Of a DNA stretch of 64,000 nucleotides, positions 48,755 through 61,686 are shown piece after piece. Position numbers and translations under genes: made by a program. Origin of the DNA: Welwitschia mirabilis (lineage: Eukaryota > Gnetophyta > Gnetopsida > Welwitschiales). The first letter of the stretch is position 1. Every line of letters starts with the position of its first letter. The notes beneath the pieces are model-generated. The model saw only the letters and a program-made list of their open reading frames with translations, was not told the DNA's origin and did not search any database. The stretch covers positions 288,951,185-289,015,184 of the forward strand of contig JBOZIK010000001.1 in assembly GCA_051453625.1 (NCBI GenBank), written 5' to 3'.

Positions 48755-49225
48755 NNNNNNNNNNNNNNNNNNNNNNNNNNNNNNNNNNNNNNNNNNNNNN
48801 NNNNNNNNNNNNNNNNNNNNNNNNNNNNNNNNNNNNNNNNNNNNNNNNNNNNNNNNNNNNNNNNNNNNNNNNNNNNNNNNNNNNNNNNNNNNNNNNNNNN
48901 NNNNNNNNNNNNNNNNNNNNNNNNNNNNNNNNNNNNNNNNNNNNNNNNNNNNNNNNNNNNNNNNNNNNNNNNNNNNNNNNNNNNNNNNNNNNNNNNNNNN
49001 NNNNNNNNNNNNNNNNNNNNNNNNNNNNNNNNNNNNNNNNNNNNNNNNNNNNNNNNNNNNNNNNNNNNNNNNNNNNNNNNNNNNNNNNNNNNNNNNNNNN
49101 NNNNNNNNNNNNNNNNNNNNNNNNNNNNNNNNNNNNNNNNNNNNNNNNNNNNNNNNNNNNNNNNNNNNNNNNNNNNNNNNNNNNNNNNNNNNNNNNNNNN
49201 NNNNNNNNNNNNNNNNNNNNNNNNN

Positions 49226-50156
49226 AAGAGGTTACATTTTTGGATGGTTACATTAGGAGGAGGTTCCAAATTTTATCATGTAGTATTAAGGATAATTCCT
49301 TCTCATCTTATGAAAAAGAAGTGATAAACAGCCTTTAGATGATGATGTTATCATAGCTAGATTCTTACTTTATGTCCTTCATGTCATTATACTTATTACT
49401 ACCACATGTCACTTTGAAGTGTTACTTACGCCTTTTCCAAGATGATTATTTTTTATTTAATTTATAATAAAACCTNNNNNNNNNNNNNNNNNNNNNNNNN
49501 NNNNNNNNNNNNNNNNNNNNNNNNNNNNNNNNNNNNNNNNNNNNNNNNNNNNNNNNNNNNNNNNNNNNNNNNNNNNNNNNNNNNNNNNNNNNNNNNNNNN
49601 NNNNNNNNNNNNNNNNNNNNNNNNNNNNNNNNNNNNNNNNNNNNNNNNNNNNNNNNNNNNNNNNNNNNNNNNNNNNNNNNNNNNNNNNNNNNNNNNNNNN
49701 NNNNNNNNNNNNNNNNNNNNNNNNNNNNNNNNNNNNNNNNNNNNNNNNNNNNNNNNNNNNNNNNNNNNNNNNNNNNNNNNNNNNNNNNNNNNNNNNNNNN
49801 NNNNNNNNNNNNAACTAAATATCCTTTATAATAAGGGCCTAATGGTATTTTATAAATGAGGAAAGACTTAGGAACCTTTGGTTTGTAGTGGTTGATGGCA
49901 GTTATATAAAGAGGTTACATTTTTCGATGGTTACATTATGAGGAGGTTCCAAATTTTATCATGTAGTATTAAGGATAATTCCTTATCATCTTATGAAAAG
50001 GAAGTGATAAACAGCCTTTGGATGATGATGTTATCACATCTATATTCTTACCTTATGTCCTTCATGTCATTATACTTATTACTACAACATGTTACTTTGA
50101 AGTATTACTTATGCCTTTTCCATGATGATTTTTTTATTTAATTTATAATAAAGCCT
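49226..50156 (+). repeat. Duplicated LTR-like block around a 337-N gap
   Basis: Bases 49226-49475 recur at 49909-50156. The second copy is preceded by TTATATAAAG (about 49902-49911) and ends with AATAAAGCCTG (about 50147-50157), a TATA and poly(A)-signal layout that fits an LTR or another RNA polymerase II transcription unit. No PBS or partner was found. No coding homology was found. Confidence 0.5.
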
Positions 50157-50463
50157 GTAATTTGAATTTGATGAACTTCTCTTAGATATGTAAGAATGTA
50201 AATTTGAATTCATTTTTCCTTGAATGACTAGCAATATCAATGACTTTGATGGTAGTGCTAGCGCTTTTGGATGGAATTTTTTCATTTTGCAAATTGTCTT
50301 TCAAAAGATAGCAATTAACCTAAAAATGTTATGGAAAAGTTCATAATTTTATAATTCATGATAAAAGGGCAAAAAACATAATTTTATGATAAAACAACTA
50401 TTTTAATGTCTTCTCCTATGCTAAATTAATCAAATATACTTAGTTGGAATGTTAATTTTTGCA

Positions 50464-51343
50464 TATAAATACACTCTTAGCTAGACTTTTTCTCGATTCT
50501 TAGCAAAAAATTGATTAAAAAATTATCAATCATGGAAACATTATCTAAGGAAAATATTTGAGTGTAGAGATGATATATTTTTGAAAAAATTTTAATCAAT
50601 TTTTTTAAAAAAGGCATCAAAATTACAAAAATTTTATAAAAAACAAATCTCATACCCTTAACCAAAATTGAACTTTATTCTCAAAGTTAAAAAGATAGAA
50701 AAATTTAATAGAATTCTTTTGAGGACAATTTAAAAAAAAATTTATTACATGGCTTTTCATAGTATAAGCTAAGAAATCACTTTAATGTAAACATTTTAGA
50801 AAACACAATACTAGCATACAAAAACACTTTAGTGTAATATACTATAAAGAATATNNNNNNNNNNNNNNNNNNNNNNNNNNNNNNNNNNNNNNNNNNNNNN
50901 NNNNNNNNNNNNNNNNNNNNNNNNNNNNNNNNNNNNNNNNNNNNNNNNNNNNNNGTAAACACACTCTTAGCTAGACTTTTTCTAGACTCTTAGTGAAAAA
51001 TTGATTAAAAAATTATCAATCATGGAAACATTATCTAAGAAAAATATTTGAGTGTAGAGATGATATATTTTTGAAAAAATTTTAATCATTTTTTTAAAAA
51101 GGCATTAAAATTACAAAAATTTTATAAAAAACAAATGTCATACCCTTAACCAAAACTGAACTTTATTCTCAAAGTTAAAAAGATAGAAAAATTTGATAGA
51201 ATTATTTTGAGGACAACTTTGAAAAAAAAATTATTACATGGCTTTTCATAGTACAAGCTAAGAAATCACTTTAATGTAAACATTTTAGAAAACACAATAC
51301 TAGCATGCAAAAACACTTTAGTGCAATACACTATAAAGCATAT
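50464..51343. repeat. ~390-bp duplicated block around 100-N gap
   Basis: Bases 50464-50854 end at a 100-N gap and restart at 50955-51343 with a few differences. The minus-strand frame at 50477-50665 has no recognisable product and is not called. Confidence 0.88.
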
Positions 51344-53269
51344 AAGAAAATGCAAAAAGAGAGATACACTTAGAAGTAATGATCAATCACTATTTTACAA
51401 ATTAGGATTATTATGAATATGAGAAGAATGGGAATAAAGGTCAAAATAAAAAGATGAAGGCAAAATGAGATGATTGAAAATGGATTACAGTTAATTTATG
51501 AAAAAGTTTAGCAAGGATAGAAAATGTGAAAGGACTATAATAAAATGGGTAATATTATAGAAGAGTTTAAGAGTAAAATTTGAAACATTAATGGTAACAT
51601 CGATAATAAATAGCAACAACATTGGTTATATTGAGAATTTGAGAATGAAAGTTTATGAAATGGTTTATTAATTAAACTAATAATTTTTAGTATTATACGG
51701 TAAATTCAATGGCAAATGGATTAAGTAAATTAGGGTTGGGATGTAAATTTGTACTACATGATAAAAAAATCATTTCTACTAAAGCCTTTAATCATAATGC
51801 ATAATAATAGAAATGAAAATTAATTTAAACACATATAAATGAAAAAGGGAAAAATGGCTAGAATAATGGCCACTTTATTGAACTTTTGTAAATTTTATTT
51901 TTAGTTAAATTGAATTACAATGTTAAATAAATAATATATCCTCTAAGTAAACTTATACAAATCCAAGAATTAGTAAGCAAATTTTTAAATACACAAGTTA
52001 AAAAAGTAATCACACAAGTATCTTCAAATCCTACTTTTCCTTTTCATAATTTTCATTTTCCAAATTATACATTTTTTTGTTTCAAGCATTTAGATCAAAT
52101 TGAGCATATGGTATCATACCATTTTTACCCAACAGAATTAAACATGTGGTTTATTAAAGAAATCAATGTTGCATTGCTAGTGAGCCTCTATATCCTTGAT
52201 GTAGCTAATCATGTTATAAGTAGATCATTAGAGATGCATTACTAGTGAGCGTCCATAACCCCAGTGCAGATAACTAAAATAAATTAATTTATCAAGATAA
52301 AAGATGCTTTTAGAGAAGAAATATTGTATTTTTTTAATTTTTCTTTGCACATTTAATATTTTTATGAACATAAAAAAAGTCATTAACTCATTAGCTTAAT
52401 CTAGAAAAATCTTGTCCTTATAGAATATTTAAAAATAAAGAGCATAATATGAAAGTAGATTCCACTTTTTTCAGTCACATTTTTCAATTTTTAGGACTCG
52501 AGTGGAAACCCTAATGAGATAACTCAAAAACAAGCATAACCTTTTCTTGAAAAATACATGTGAACTTAAATTATACCTAACTCATACTAACAAGATGATT
52601 ACTTATTAATAGTTAATTTATTATGGATCATCAACAAGGGTCATCAAGTCTTAAGAATTCATGGATGGATGGAAGGAAAGGATGGTTAATAATTTTTATT
52701 AAATTATTCCAAAGTAGAAATAATGGATGACATAGTTTAAGATGATGATGTCTTATTGTATACTATATATGATATTTGTGGTTTTCTAAATGAAAAGATT
52801 TAAGATGATCATTGTGTAGGTGAAGTACTTAGGTGGTTTTAGGAAAGCGAGGTTATTTAAGCACAAATTGTTTTAACATTTTTATCTTTTTTCTAACCCA
52901 AATCTATCATAAAATGAAATTTTGATTGGAAGGAAAATTCTAATCTAAAATCATAGAATAAAACTAAAAATTTTGAAAGAGATTTTCCAAGGTAATGCAT
53001 GTACGAAGGCTCAAAAGTGTGGAAACAAAGATTGGATGATTTTAAACTTTATAAAATATTTTGAACTCAATAATAATCCATGTATATTCTTATGCATGAG
53101 TCCATAAAGTTAGAAATAACATTAACACAAGTAGTAAAGATTAAGAGTTCAAAATAAAAAATAGCTCATCCTTTTGCTTTTTCATTTTTATTCAACAACT
53201 CATGTAAGAAATCATTTTAAGATTAAGATAAAAGTGAGTTAGAGACTACTCAAAAAGGTGAATATTCAT
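51344..53269. other. Unassigned AT-rich stretch
   Basis: No coding homology is visible. A two-copy 65-bp direct repeat lies at about 52170-52290: the block 'tgcattRctagtgagc' begins at 52170 and again at 52235, with further similarity downstream. Confidence 0.5.
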
Positions 53270-54210
53270 TACAAATATTATCAAAAGATGGTTTCAAAGC
53301 CAAATAATATTTATCTTCTTAATTAGGGCTAGGGTCTTGCTTAGTAGATAAAGATGAAGGTGAAATGGTTGGCTTATGAGGTTGTTAAGAAAATACTTTT
53401 TCATGCAATGGATCATGTATAAGATCTTTGCTAATGTTTTTCTCTTAATATTATTAGGGGATTCCTCCTCATGTAATTGCTAAAGCAACAATGGTTGTAA
53501 TTCAAAGAAGGATTCCTCTTCAATTTCATTCTTCTCGTTGAAGTCACTTATTAACTCATCTTTTATTATATGATTCTCTAAGACATATCCTTCTTTAAAT
53601 GGTTGCTCATCTTCTAATAATTTATCATCCTATAATATGTTCAATACTCTTCCAAAGTGTAACCTTCTCAAAAAGGATTATTTACTCTATAGTTTATTTT
53701 TAAACTTAAGGTCCTCATGGATTTCTTCATTGGTTTCTCTCTTATTTCTAAAGGATATGGTTTGAGTATTATTAATTTTACTATCATCATCATTAATTTT
53801 ACTATCATCAACACTTTCAAAGTTTTCAAAATTCCTAGGATTATGTTTGTTGAATGTAGAAAGCTCTTCCCATTCTTATTGATTTAGATTAATTTGGTTG
53901 TTGAGTTTACTATAATTCAAAGAAGAGAGAATTTAGATGTTGGTTTAATGATTTTGTTGAAAAATTTATTCATGATTATGATTATTTTAGGATTAGATTT
54001 CTATGAATGTTTTCAATGATTCCTTCAATGGAGTAGATGAAAAAGGTTATTGATTCAATTAATAAGGATAAAAGAATGAAGAAGATTAATAAGATGATGG
54101 TGGTTAAGGGTTATGAGGGATGGTGAAAGGTATGGGATCAAACTCTTTTTATTAAAAAAAGGGTTTTCAAACTCAAGATTACAAATAGTTGATTTTTATA
54201 CAAATGTGGT
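53270..54210 (-). pseudogene. Gln/Asn-rich gag-like remnant, minus strand
   Basis: One minus-strand frame stays in register over about 900 bases and reads as a polar, Gln/Asn-rich protein that becomes acidic toward its end. Between about 54130 and 53310 it has about 15 stops: 11 TAA, 3 TAG and 1 TGA. Many sit next to or between CAA codons, as if Gln codons had changed by C-to-T. Readable pieces include TPLKESLKTFIEI (about 54010), 'NYSKLNNQINLNQ' (about 53890), 'ENFESVDDSKINDDDSKINN' with a duplicated DDSKIN (about 53770-53830), and 'NEIEEESFFELQPLL' (about 53500). The layout resembles the linker between gag and protease of plant Ty3/gypsy elements, but neither a capsid nor a protease domain was found next to it. 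Confidence 0.55.
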
Positions 54211-55279
54211 TCTAAGATTTAAAGATATTCTCAAAATTTTTACCTAGTATTAAAAGGGTGTAAAGGTTTAAAATGGTATGGTTTATTATATTTGCATTGA
54301 ATGTAGTCCCTTAAAGTTTTTTTAATGCAATATAATCTCTTATAGTTTTATGTTAAATGTAATTAGACAATTTGTAGGGATTTTCATAATTCCCATGGAT
54401 GAATTTTAGTTTGGAAGGGATTTCATAAATTCTATCAAATGGATCACATGCGCAACCCATGTCTATTTGTAGAAAATAGTTTATAAAATTTACTATAAGA
54501 TTATATTTTCATAACTTTTTGAGGTTTTATAACTATCATGATATTAGAAATATTTCAAAAGATCTAAAAGAGGTTATAGATAAAATATAAGTAAAAAATT
54601 TGCAAAAATGCCAATGATACTAGTTACTATTTATGGTGATGTCAGTGCTTTTTAGAGAAGTGACTCAAAAAAATAAAGGCAATACATTCTTTTTTATGCA
54701 AATTAATTTTTATAATAGGGCATCAAAAATGAGTAGTAAAAATTAAAACATGATGGAATGAAATGAAATGAAACTTATGAAAAAGACTCTAAGGATTTTT
54801 TTTCTTTTTAGGATTTCTATAGAAAACCTACAATGCAATAAACATAAATTATAATACTAAAATGGAAAATTATAGAAAATAAGAAAAACACACTAAAACA
54901 ATTGAGTTCTATGTTAGTTTTTCACATTTTTTAATTCTTATTTTAGTTGTAACTCACAAAAAACTTCATTAGATCTACAACATAAAAGACCTGATATGGA
55001 AATAAGTTTTAAAATAGAACAAAAAACTAAACAAAATTATAAAAAGGAAAAGTTCAGGTTTCACTAGAAATGGACCAATACCCATTGCTAAAAAGAAAAG
55101 AAAATTAAATGAACACTTAAAAGAAAAATAAAATAATCAATTTGGGTTTCACTAGAAATGAATTAGTACCAATCATTAGAAAAATAAACTAAAAAATTTT
55201 AAGAAAGAGAAATTATGTGTCTTTTGTAAAGATACCATGCCAATATCCTAGGTAATGATGTCAAAAATCTATTCACAAT
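54211..55279. other. Unassigned AT-rich stretch with a short two-copy repeat
   Basis: No coding signal is visible. A piece beginning 'tttcactagaaatg' occurs at about 55055 and again at about 55144, with similar A-rich sequence following each. Confidence 0.45.
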
Positions 55280-55690
55280 TAAATAATATTATTTGTTATA
55301 GTAAAATGTAAACATTTAATAAACTAGATAAGGACCTAGTATCATTCTTCACTAGGATTTTTAAGATAAACTTAACAAAAGTAACATAATACCTTTACTT
55401 CTATAAATAAAAATTATAATGTAAACTTAAGTTTGAAGATTTTCTATAAGCTTAAATTGGTAAAGTAGAAAAATATACATTCTTTAAATCTCTATATTAG
55501 CTTGCCCAATAACCCATCTTCACTCCAATGATTTTCTGTAATTCCTAAGACATAATCTCAAATCATTTAAGGTTGATGGCTTAAGTGTGATGACATAATC
55601 TCATTTACCACACAAGTATTGGTGAATTCAAAGTAACTTAGTTCTTTATAGTTTTTTATAAACATGGAATTTACTTAGTAATGATAGAAC
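55280..55690 (-). pseudogene. Unidentified decayed coding sequence, copy B
   Basis: This is homologous to copy A (48.35-48.74 kb) at both DNA and protein level, in the same orientation about 6.9 kb away. Minus-strand reading gives FTNTCVVNEIMSSHLSHQ, then 'DYVLGITENHWSEDGLLGKL', matching copy A's blocks in order and frame. It is more decayed than A, with about ten stops. The part from 55430 is repeated beyond the gap at 56351-56600. Product unknown. Confidence 0.6.
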
Positions 55691-57180
55691 TTAATAATGT
55701 AATCTCACTTATGAATTAAAAGTACCATGTTAACATGCACTAGAAATTGAAGAATGAACAACTACTTTTATAGTAACATAAGAAATAGTGTTACTTAAGT
55801 ATTAAAAGTACTATGTTAACATGCACTAGAAATCAAATAATGAATAACTTATTCATGAAGCCTAAATTTTTAACAAAATAAGGTATTAATAGTTAATATT
55901 TTACATTACTTTTCCAACTTTAATACTACATCTAGACATATTTTTATAATTTTCAAATGATAAATACCTTGAATATTTAATGATCTTAAAATAATGCATT
56001 ATGATTTAGTTCAAGGCTCTTCGCAATGCTTATGACTAAGAGATTGAGATTGAGGGTTAAAATGCAGACTGTGAAAGACTAGTTTAACATAGAAGCTCTA
56101 TAGATGATTCATAGTCTCTTTTTCATCATCATACATCATCCTCTTACTAATATGATAATTATCACTCATTCTAACATTGGATGATATTAGAGGTTTTCAA
56201 GACATAAGTACCTTGGAAAATTACATTTTAGAAGCTTTAGTTTATACATTNNNNNNNNNNNNNNNNNNNNNNNNNNNNNNNNNNNNNNNNNNNNNNNNNN
56301 NNNNNNNNNNNNNNNNNNNNNNNNNNNNNNNNNNNNNNNNNNNNNNNNNNAGTTTGAAGATTTTCTGTAAGCTTTAATTAATAAAGTAGAAAAATAAACA
56401 TGCTTCAAAGCTCTAGATTAGCTTGCCCAATAACCCATCTTCACTCCAATGATTTTCTGTAATTCCTGAGACATAATCTCAAATCATCTAATATTGATGG
56501 CTTAAGTGTGGTAACATAATCTCATTTACCACATAAGTATTGGTGAATTCTAACTTAGTCCTTTATAGTTTTTTATAAACATGGAATTTACTTAGTAATG
56601 ATAGAACTTAATAATGTAGTCTCATTTATGAATTAAAAGTACCATGTTAACATGCACTAGAAATTGAAGAATGAACAACTGCTTTTATAGTAACATAAGA
56701 AATAGTCTTACTTAAGTATTAAAAGTACTGTGTTAACATGCATTACAAATCAAATAATGAATAACTTATTCATGAAGCCTAAATTTTTGACAAAATAGTT
56801 TATTAATAATTAATATTTTGCATTACTTTTCCAACTTTAATACTAAATTTAGATATATTTTTTATAATTTTCAAATGATAAATACATTAGACATTTAATT
56901 ATCTTAAAATAATGCATTATGATTTAGTTCAAGGCTCTTCGCAATGCTTACAACTAGGAGATTGAGATTGAGGGTAAAAATGTAGACTATGAAAGACTAG
57001 TTTAACATGAAGCTCTATAGATGATTCATAGTTTCTTTTTCATCATCATACATCATCCTCTTACTGATATGATAATTATCACTCATTTCAACATTGGATG
57101 TATGACATTGGATGATATTAGAGGTTTTCAAGACATAAGTACCTTGGAAAATTACATTTTAGAAGCTTTAGTTTATACAT
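55430..57180. repeat. ~825-bp duplicated block around 100-N gap
   Basis: Bases 55430-56250 run into a 100-N gap and restart at 56351-57180. Differences are scattered, plus a 14-base local duplication (ttggatgtatgaca) near 57095 in the second copy. It contains the end of unidentified copy B and the 86-bp tandem repeat. Confidence 0.9.
55716..55833. repeat. 86-bp tandem duplication with palindromic core
   Basis: 'ttaaaagtaccatgttaaca' at 55716 recurs at 55802 with one difference. The first copy contains the 12-base perfect palindrome CATGTTAACATG. The pair appears again after the gap (about 56635 and 56720). Confidence 0.75.
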
Positions 57181-59679
57181 TTATAGTTATCTTTTAAGTC
57201 TAATTTGATGAATTCATATATTATGAGCCTTAAAATATGAAATCAAATTAACTTTTATTTTGGACTTTAGATACTTATTTGTGAAACTACCTATGATGTT
57301 GTAACACTGGTTCTAAGAGTAAAATGGCATTATAGTATCATGTGATAATTTTAGGTTTTACATCATGAATCACATATGATTTGGTAGTGGTTTTGGCAAC
57401 TCCTTGGGTTGTAACTCACCCTCATCCACCTATAAAGATTCCCTTCAATTCCCAAACTTATATCACATCATTATTATACCATTTTTATGCCATTTTATCT
57501 AGCTTCAAGCATTAGAAGGAGATTTTCTATCATTTCTCTTTACTTCTAAGTTGAGTTTATCTCTATATCAACCTTGGAATCCTTCTACATTCCTCAATCA
57601 CCTCTTTTTCTATCACTCAAATCCATTTTCAATCTCCTACACTCTTTGATATCTCATTTTTCATCATCTATTCTCCCATTTCCATCCATTTGGAGGGCAT
57701 TTTAGAGGTGGTGAAGTGCATATGATTGACTAGTATAGGAGGAGGAAAAATCATCAAATCTTATAAGCAATTGAAGTGAAGATTAATTTAAAAAGACTGT
57801 GTATTCATCTAAAATTAATAATTGTTCTTTTCATTATGTTTTTCATGCTTTTGGTTACTTGATTTATGCATTTTTATTATGAAATTATTTTAATTTAGTT
57901 AGACTTTTTATAGCTTATAGCATAATTAGTGCTAACTAGATTGTTTTACAATTACTACATTTTATGAAAATATAAACTTTTGCATGTTTGGTCACTTCTT
58001 ATTAAACTAAATCATGTATTTTATTCTTCTCTCTTCATTCCTCCATTCTTTTTATTTTCTAGTTCATTTCCTCATGATTCCACTTTTCTTCTAAGGCAAG
58101 GGATGATAAATTTCTATTTTTTTAATTTTTAATAGAATTGGATTTATTTTTATATATGTTCTTTACATTTATTTGAGATCCAAATTTGTATTTATGCATA
58201 AATTCTTCTCTCTTCTTTCTCAAAATTGAAGTAGAATAGTTTGTTTTAGTGCTTGTTTTGGCCATAACCCTTTTTCTGCAATGCTAATAATTCTTAAATT
58301 TTGTCAATAGCTTTTCTCATGATTTCAAAAATTTCTTCCTAAGAAGTTAGAACCTAAATTTGGCCTCTAAATCCCCTTTTTTAGCCATTTTCACTCATAG
58401 TTGTTGTTTTACTTAGAAAAATTTTTGAATTGTAAAATCTTATTTTTTTTGATTTTGCATAGTAAATTTATTTATCATTATTAATGTTCTTTCAAAAATT
58501 CAAGATTGTACCTTACAGTATTTTATGATTACTTCTATAATATAAACCCAAGTTTTCTCAATTTTTGTGGTTTACTCAATATTCTTGATCAAAGTTGGGT
58601 TGACTATAATTTGTACAAGTTCTTCTAAATGAACTATTTTTATCAATTTTAATTGATTCTACTTATCACGAATATTTAGTTTTTGAAACTTGTTTTATGG
58701 AATATTATGAGTATTTTTAAGGTTTTAAGATTTTCTAAGTTATTTTTCTAAATTCTCTCTTCCTCCTTTTCTCTCTCTTCGTCATTTTCTCTTTCTATTG
58801 GTGAAAATAGTTTAAAATTAACTAGGTATTACTTTGATTTAATAAACATTCCTATGCTATTTTTTATTAATTAGCTATTGATTTAAACCTTAGTGTTGAT
58901 GTTTTAATGCTTTTACAATTCATTTTATTCTAAGTAAAGATTTATCTTTCAAGTCAAATGTATTTAAATTAGTGAAAATCTTATAAAAGTTAAAATGTTT
59001 GCTTTGTTGATTTGAGAAATTTAGCTTTGCAATAATTATCTTTTGATTTTGAATTATTGTACATTTACATATAATGGAATGAAATTTTTTAGTTATCTAA
59101 TTACATCCATATGATATTAATTCAAGTAGTCAATTTTTCAAGGAAAATTATTTTTGCTTAAGAATAACTTTAGTAGATTTGATTGTTTACATTTTCTTAT
59201 TTATTTGTGTGAGTTATAAATGATATTTGGAATCCTGTGTATGTAAATAAAAGATTACTTTTTTTTAATCTTATTGTATTTTCCTTTTTACATTTTATAA
59301 AATTATGCTTTTACACATGTAGTTTTGCATTACTATCTTAAATCATATGTCTTTAATTAGTTGTATGTCACTTAAAATAAATCATTGTTTTAACATATGA
59401 AGTAATAGTTTGATAAGGCAATGTTAATATTTTCATATGAATTCACGTCAAGTATTTTATTAGTTCAATACTTGTGTGCTTTCACTATATATGTAATTCA
59501 ACATAGGAGATTTCTTAATGATGCAATTCAAAGTTTTTATACTTAATTTTGTTTTTGTAAGTTGAATTATCATGTTTAGTATACATTTATTTTTGTAAAG
59601 GCTTGAAGCATGATATCCTTATTTTAAAACTTGATTTTATACTTCATTCACTTTATATTAATCAAAATAAATAGATCAA
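57181..59679. other. Promoter-like and CT-rich stretch without a gene
   Basis: TATAAAG at 57431-57437 follows a less AT-rich segment and is followed by about 250 bases rich in C and T (57480-57700), resembling the leader of a plant LTR or of a gene. From 57.8 to 59.7 kb the DNA is T-rich and intron-like, with a CT tract at 58740-58800. I found no exon with recognisable product. Confidence 0.45.
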
Positions 59680-59870
59680 GTTGAAATGGACTCCTCGAAC
59701 TAGCCTCAGAACAAGTCTACTCCTAAGGGAGGTGCTTAGAAAGCCATGACATCTTAATGCTCTAAGTATTTTGACCTGATGAGTTCTTATATGATGAAAT
59801 AAGTGTAGAAAATATTACTATATAATATTAAACAATATAAAGTAATACTGGAAAAATGCAGAAGCTATGT
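59680..59870 (+). pseudogene. Possible short coding remnant, unidentified
   Basis: An ATG at 59685 in a good context (gttgaaATGGAC) opens MDSSN, then a stop. The same frame continues PQNKSTPKGGA, KAMTS and CSKYFDLMSSYMMK, separated by TAG/TAA/TGA at places where Gln or Arg would fit. The pattern is like the start of a zinc-finger (BED)-type transposase, but this is a weak impression. Confidence 0.2.
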
Positions 59871-60523
59871 TGTTATTAACCTAAAAGGAAGCTCACATAA
59901 ATAAATATAAATAACCAAAAGCTTACAAAAAGCCTCTTTGAGATTAAATCATTTAGTTTAAAATTCATTATTATAATAGTCTCATGATGAAGTTACTTAA
60001 ACTAGTTAGGTTGGCTTATTACTACTAAGTTATGATTTACATATACTACATCAAAAGGAAATGGTAAAAGTAATAAAGCATAATAGAATTTAAATGAGAT
60101 ACTGAACAATACTTATTTTTAAGTACTATTAATTATCCTGATTTATGTTCAACTACACAAATAGGAGCAAATAAAGATAATATTACTTTTTAAAGTAATA
60201 AAATATACACATAATGATAACTCAAATATGCTTTTCAGCTTTATATTGAAATATCAATTGTTACATAAAAATGCACTAAGGCTTGTGTTCTTTTTTGTAA
60301 GTAATACTATGGAGCATGGGAAATGTTATTGTGCCCTTTATAGGATAGCTAAAGCTTCCTTTCTTAACCTTCTTACCTTATTTATTCCTAGAATGTTTTG
60401 CCAAAAAGATTTCGACCTTTGGTGATGATCTTATTATTATATCATTCTTTGTTTTTTTGTTTCCATTATTTTCTCCTTAGGAGTAGGTACATGGTTGGTA
60501 TTTATTACTACTTTTTCATCACC
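59871..60523. other. Unassigned stretch
   Basis: Overlapping open frames at 60228-60425 and 60398-60604 have no recognisable product. Confidence 0.4.
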
Positions 60524-61686
60524 TCAACCTTCTCTTTCATCTTCATGCCACATAGTATCGTATACCTAAAATGTAATAATAAAATATACATGCTAATCTA
60601 CTAGCATAGTAACAAACTAACGTATTGATTAGTAGTTATACTAATAAATAAAAGCATCTATTATTTTTTGAAACGTATGATTAAGATAAGGAAAACACTT
60701 TATTAATAAGAATAATTTACATTAAAATTTATTTTTATGAGTTCCCCAAAGATCACAGCTTGTTTAGTCCCTTAACAAATAAATAAATATATACAAAAAG
60801 AGACAAATAGAAATTCAGGTTAGGAATGCTTAAAACACCAAATTCCTAAAGGATAGATTAGCCTTAGCATGTCATAGTAAAAGACGCTCAGTGAAGTAGA
60901 AGCTGTAGATTCTTATGCTATAATTTTAGTGCTCTACAATTGTCCTTACTTTTTAAACTTAAAATTAGCACTTTAATCTTGATAATTACATATATTTGAT
61001 CATGGCTCTCTTAGATTATGTTAATCACTTTATATTCTATAGACCATAAATTTCTACATAAAACTCCTTATTAAGTAGANNNNNNNNNNNNNNNNNNNNN
61101 NNNNNNNNNNNNNNNNNNNNNNNNNNNNNNNNNNNNNNNNNNNNNNNNNNNNNNNNNNNNNNNNNNNNNNNNNNNNNNNTCAACCTTCTCTTTTTTCTTC
61201 ATGACACATAGTATCATACCTAAAATGTAATAATAAAATATACATACTAATCTACTAACATAGTAACAAACTAACGTATTGATTAGTAGTTATACTAATA
61301 AATACAAGCATCTATTGTTATTTGAAATGTATGATTAAGATAATGAAAACACTTTATTAATAAGAATAATTTACATTAAAATTTATTTTTATTAGTTCCC
61401 CCAAGATCAACGTTTTGTTAGTCCCTTAACAAATAAATAAATATATACAAAAAGAGAGAAATAGAAATTCAGGTTAGAAATCCTTAAAACATCAAATTTC
61501 TAAAGGATAGATTAGCCTTAGCATGTTCATAGCACAAGAAGCTCAGTGAAGTAGAAGCTGTAGATTCTTATGCTACAATTTTAGTGCTCTATAATTGTCC
61601 TTACTGTTTAAACTTAAAATCAGCACTTTTAATCCTGATAATTACATNNNNNNNNNNATTTCTACATAAAACTCCTTACTAAGCGG
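60524..61686. repeat. ~550-bp duplicated block around 100-N gap
   Basis: Bases 60524-61079 run into a 100-N gap and restart at 61180, ending near 61686. The second copy also has a 10-N run at 61648-61657. Differences are scattered. Confidence 0.88.

Noticed and set aside
53750-53830. Short direct repeat (DDSKIN twice) as a separate repeat element
   Set aside because: It is an in-frame duplication of a few codons within the Gln-rich remnant and needs no separate element.
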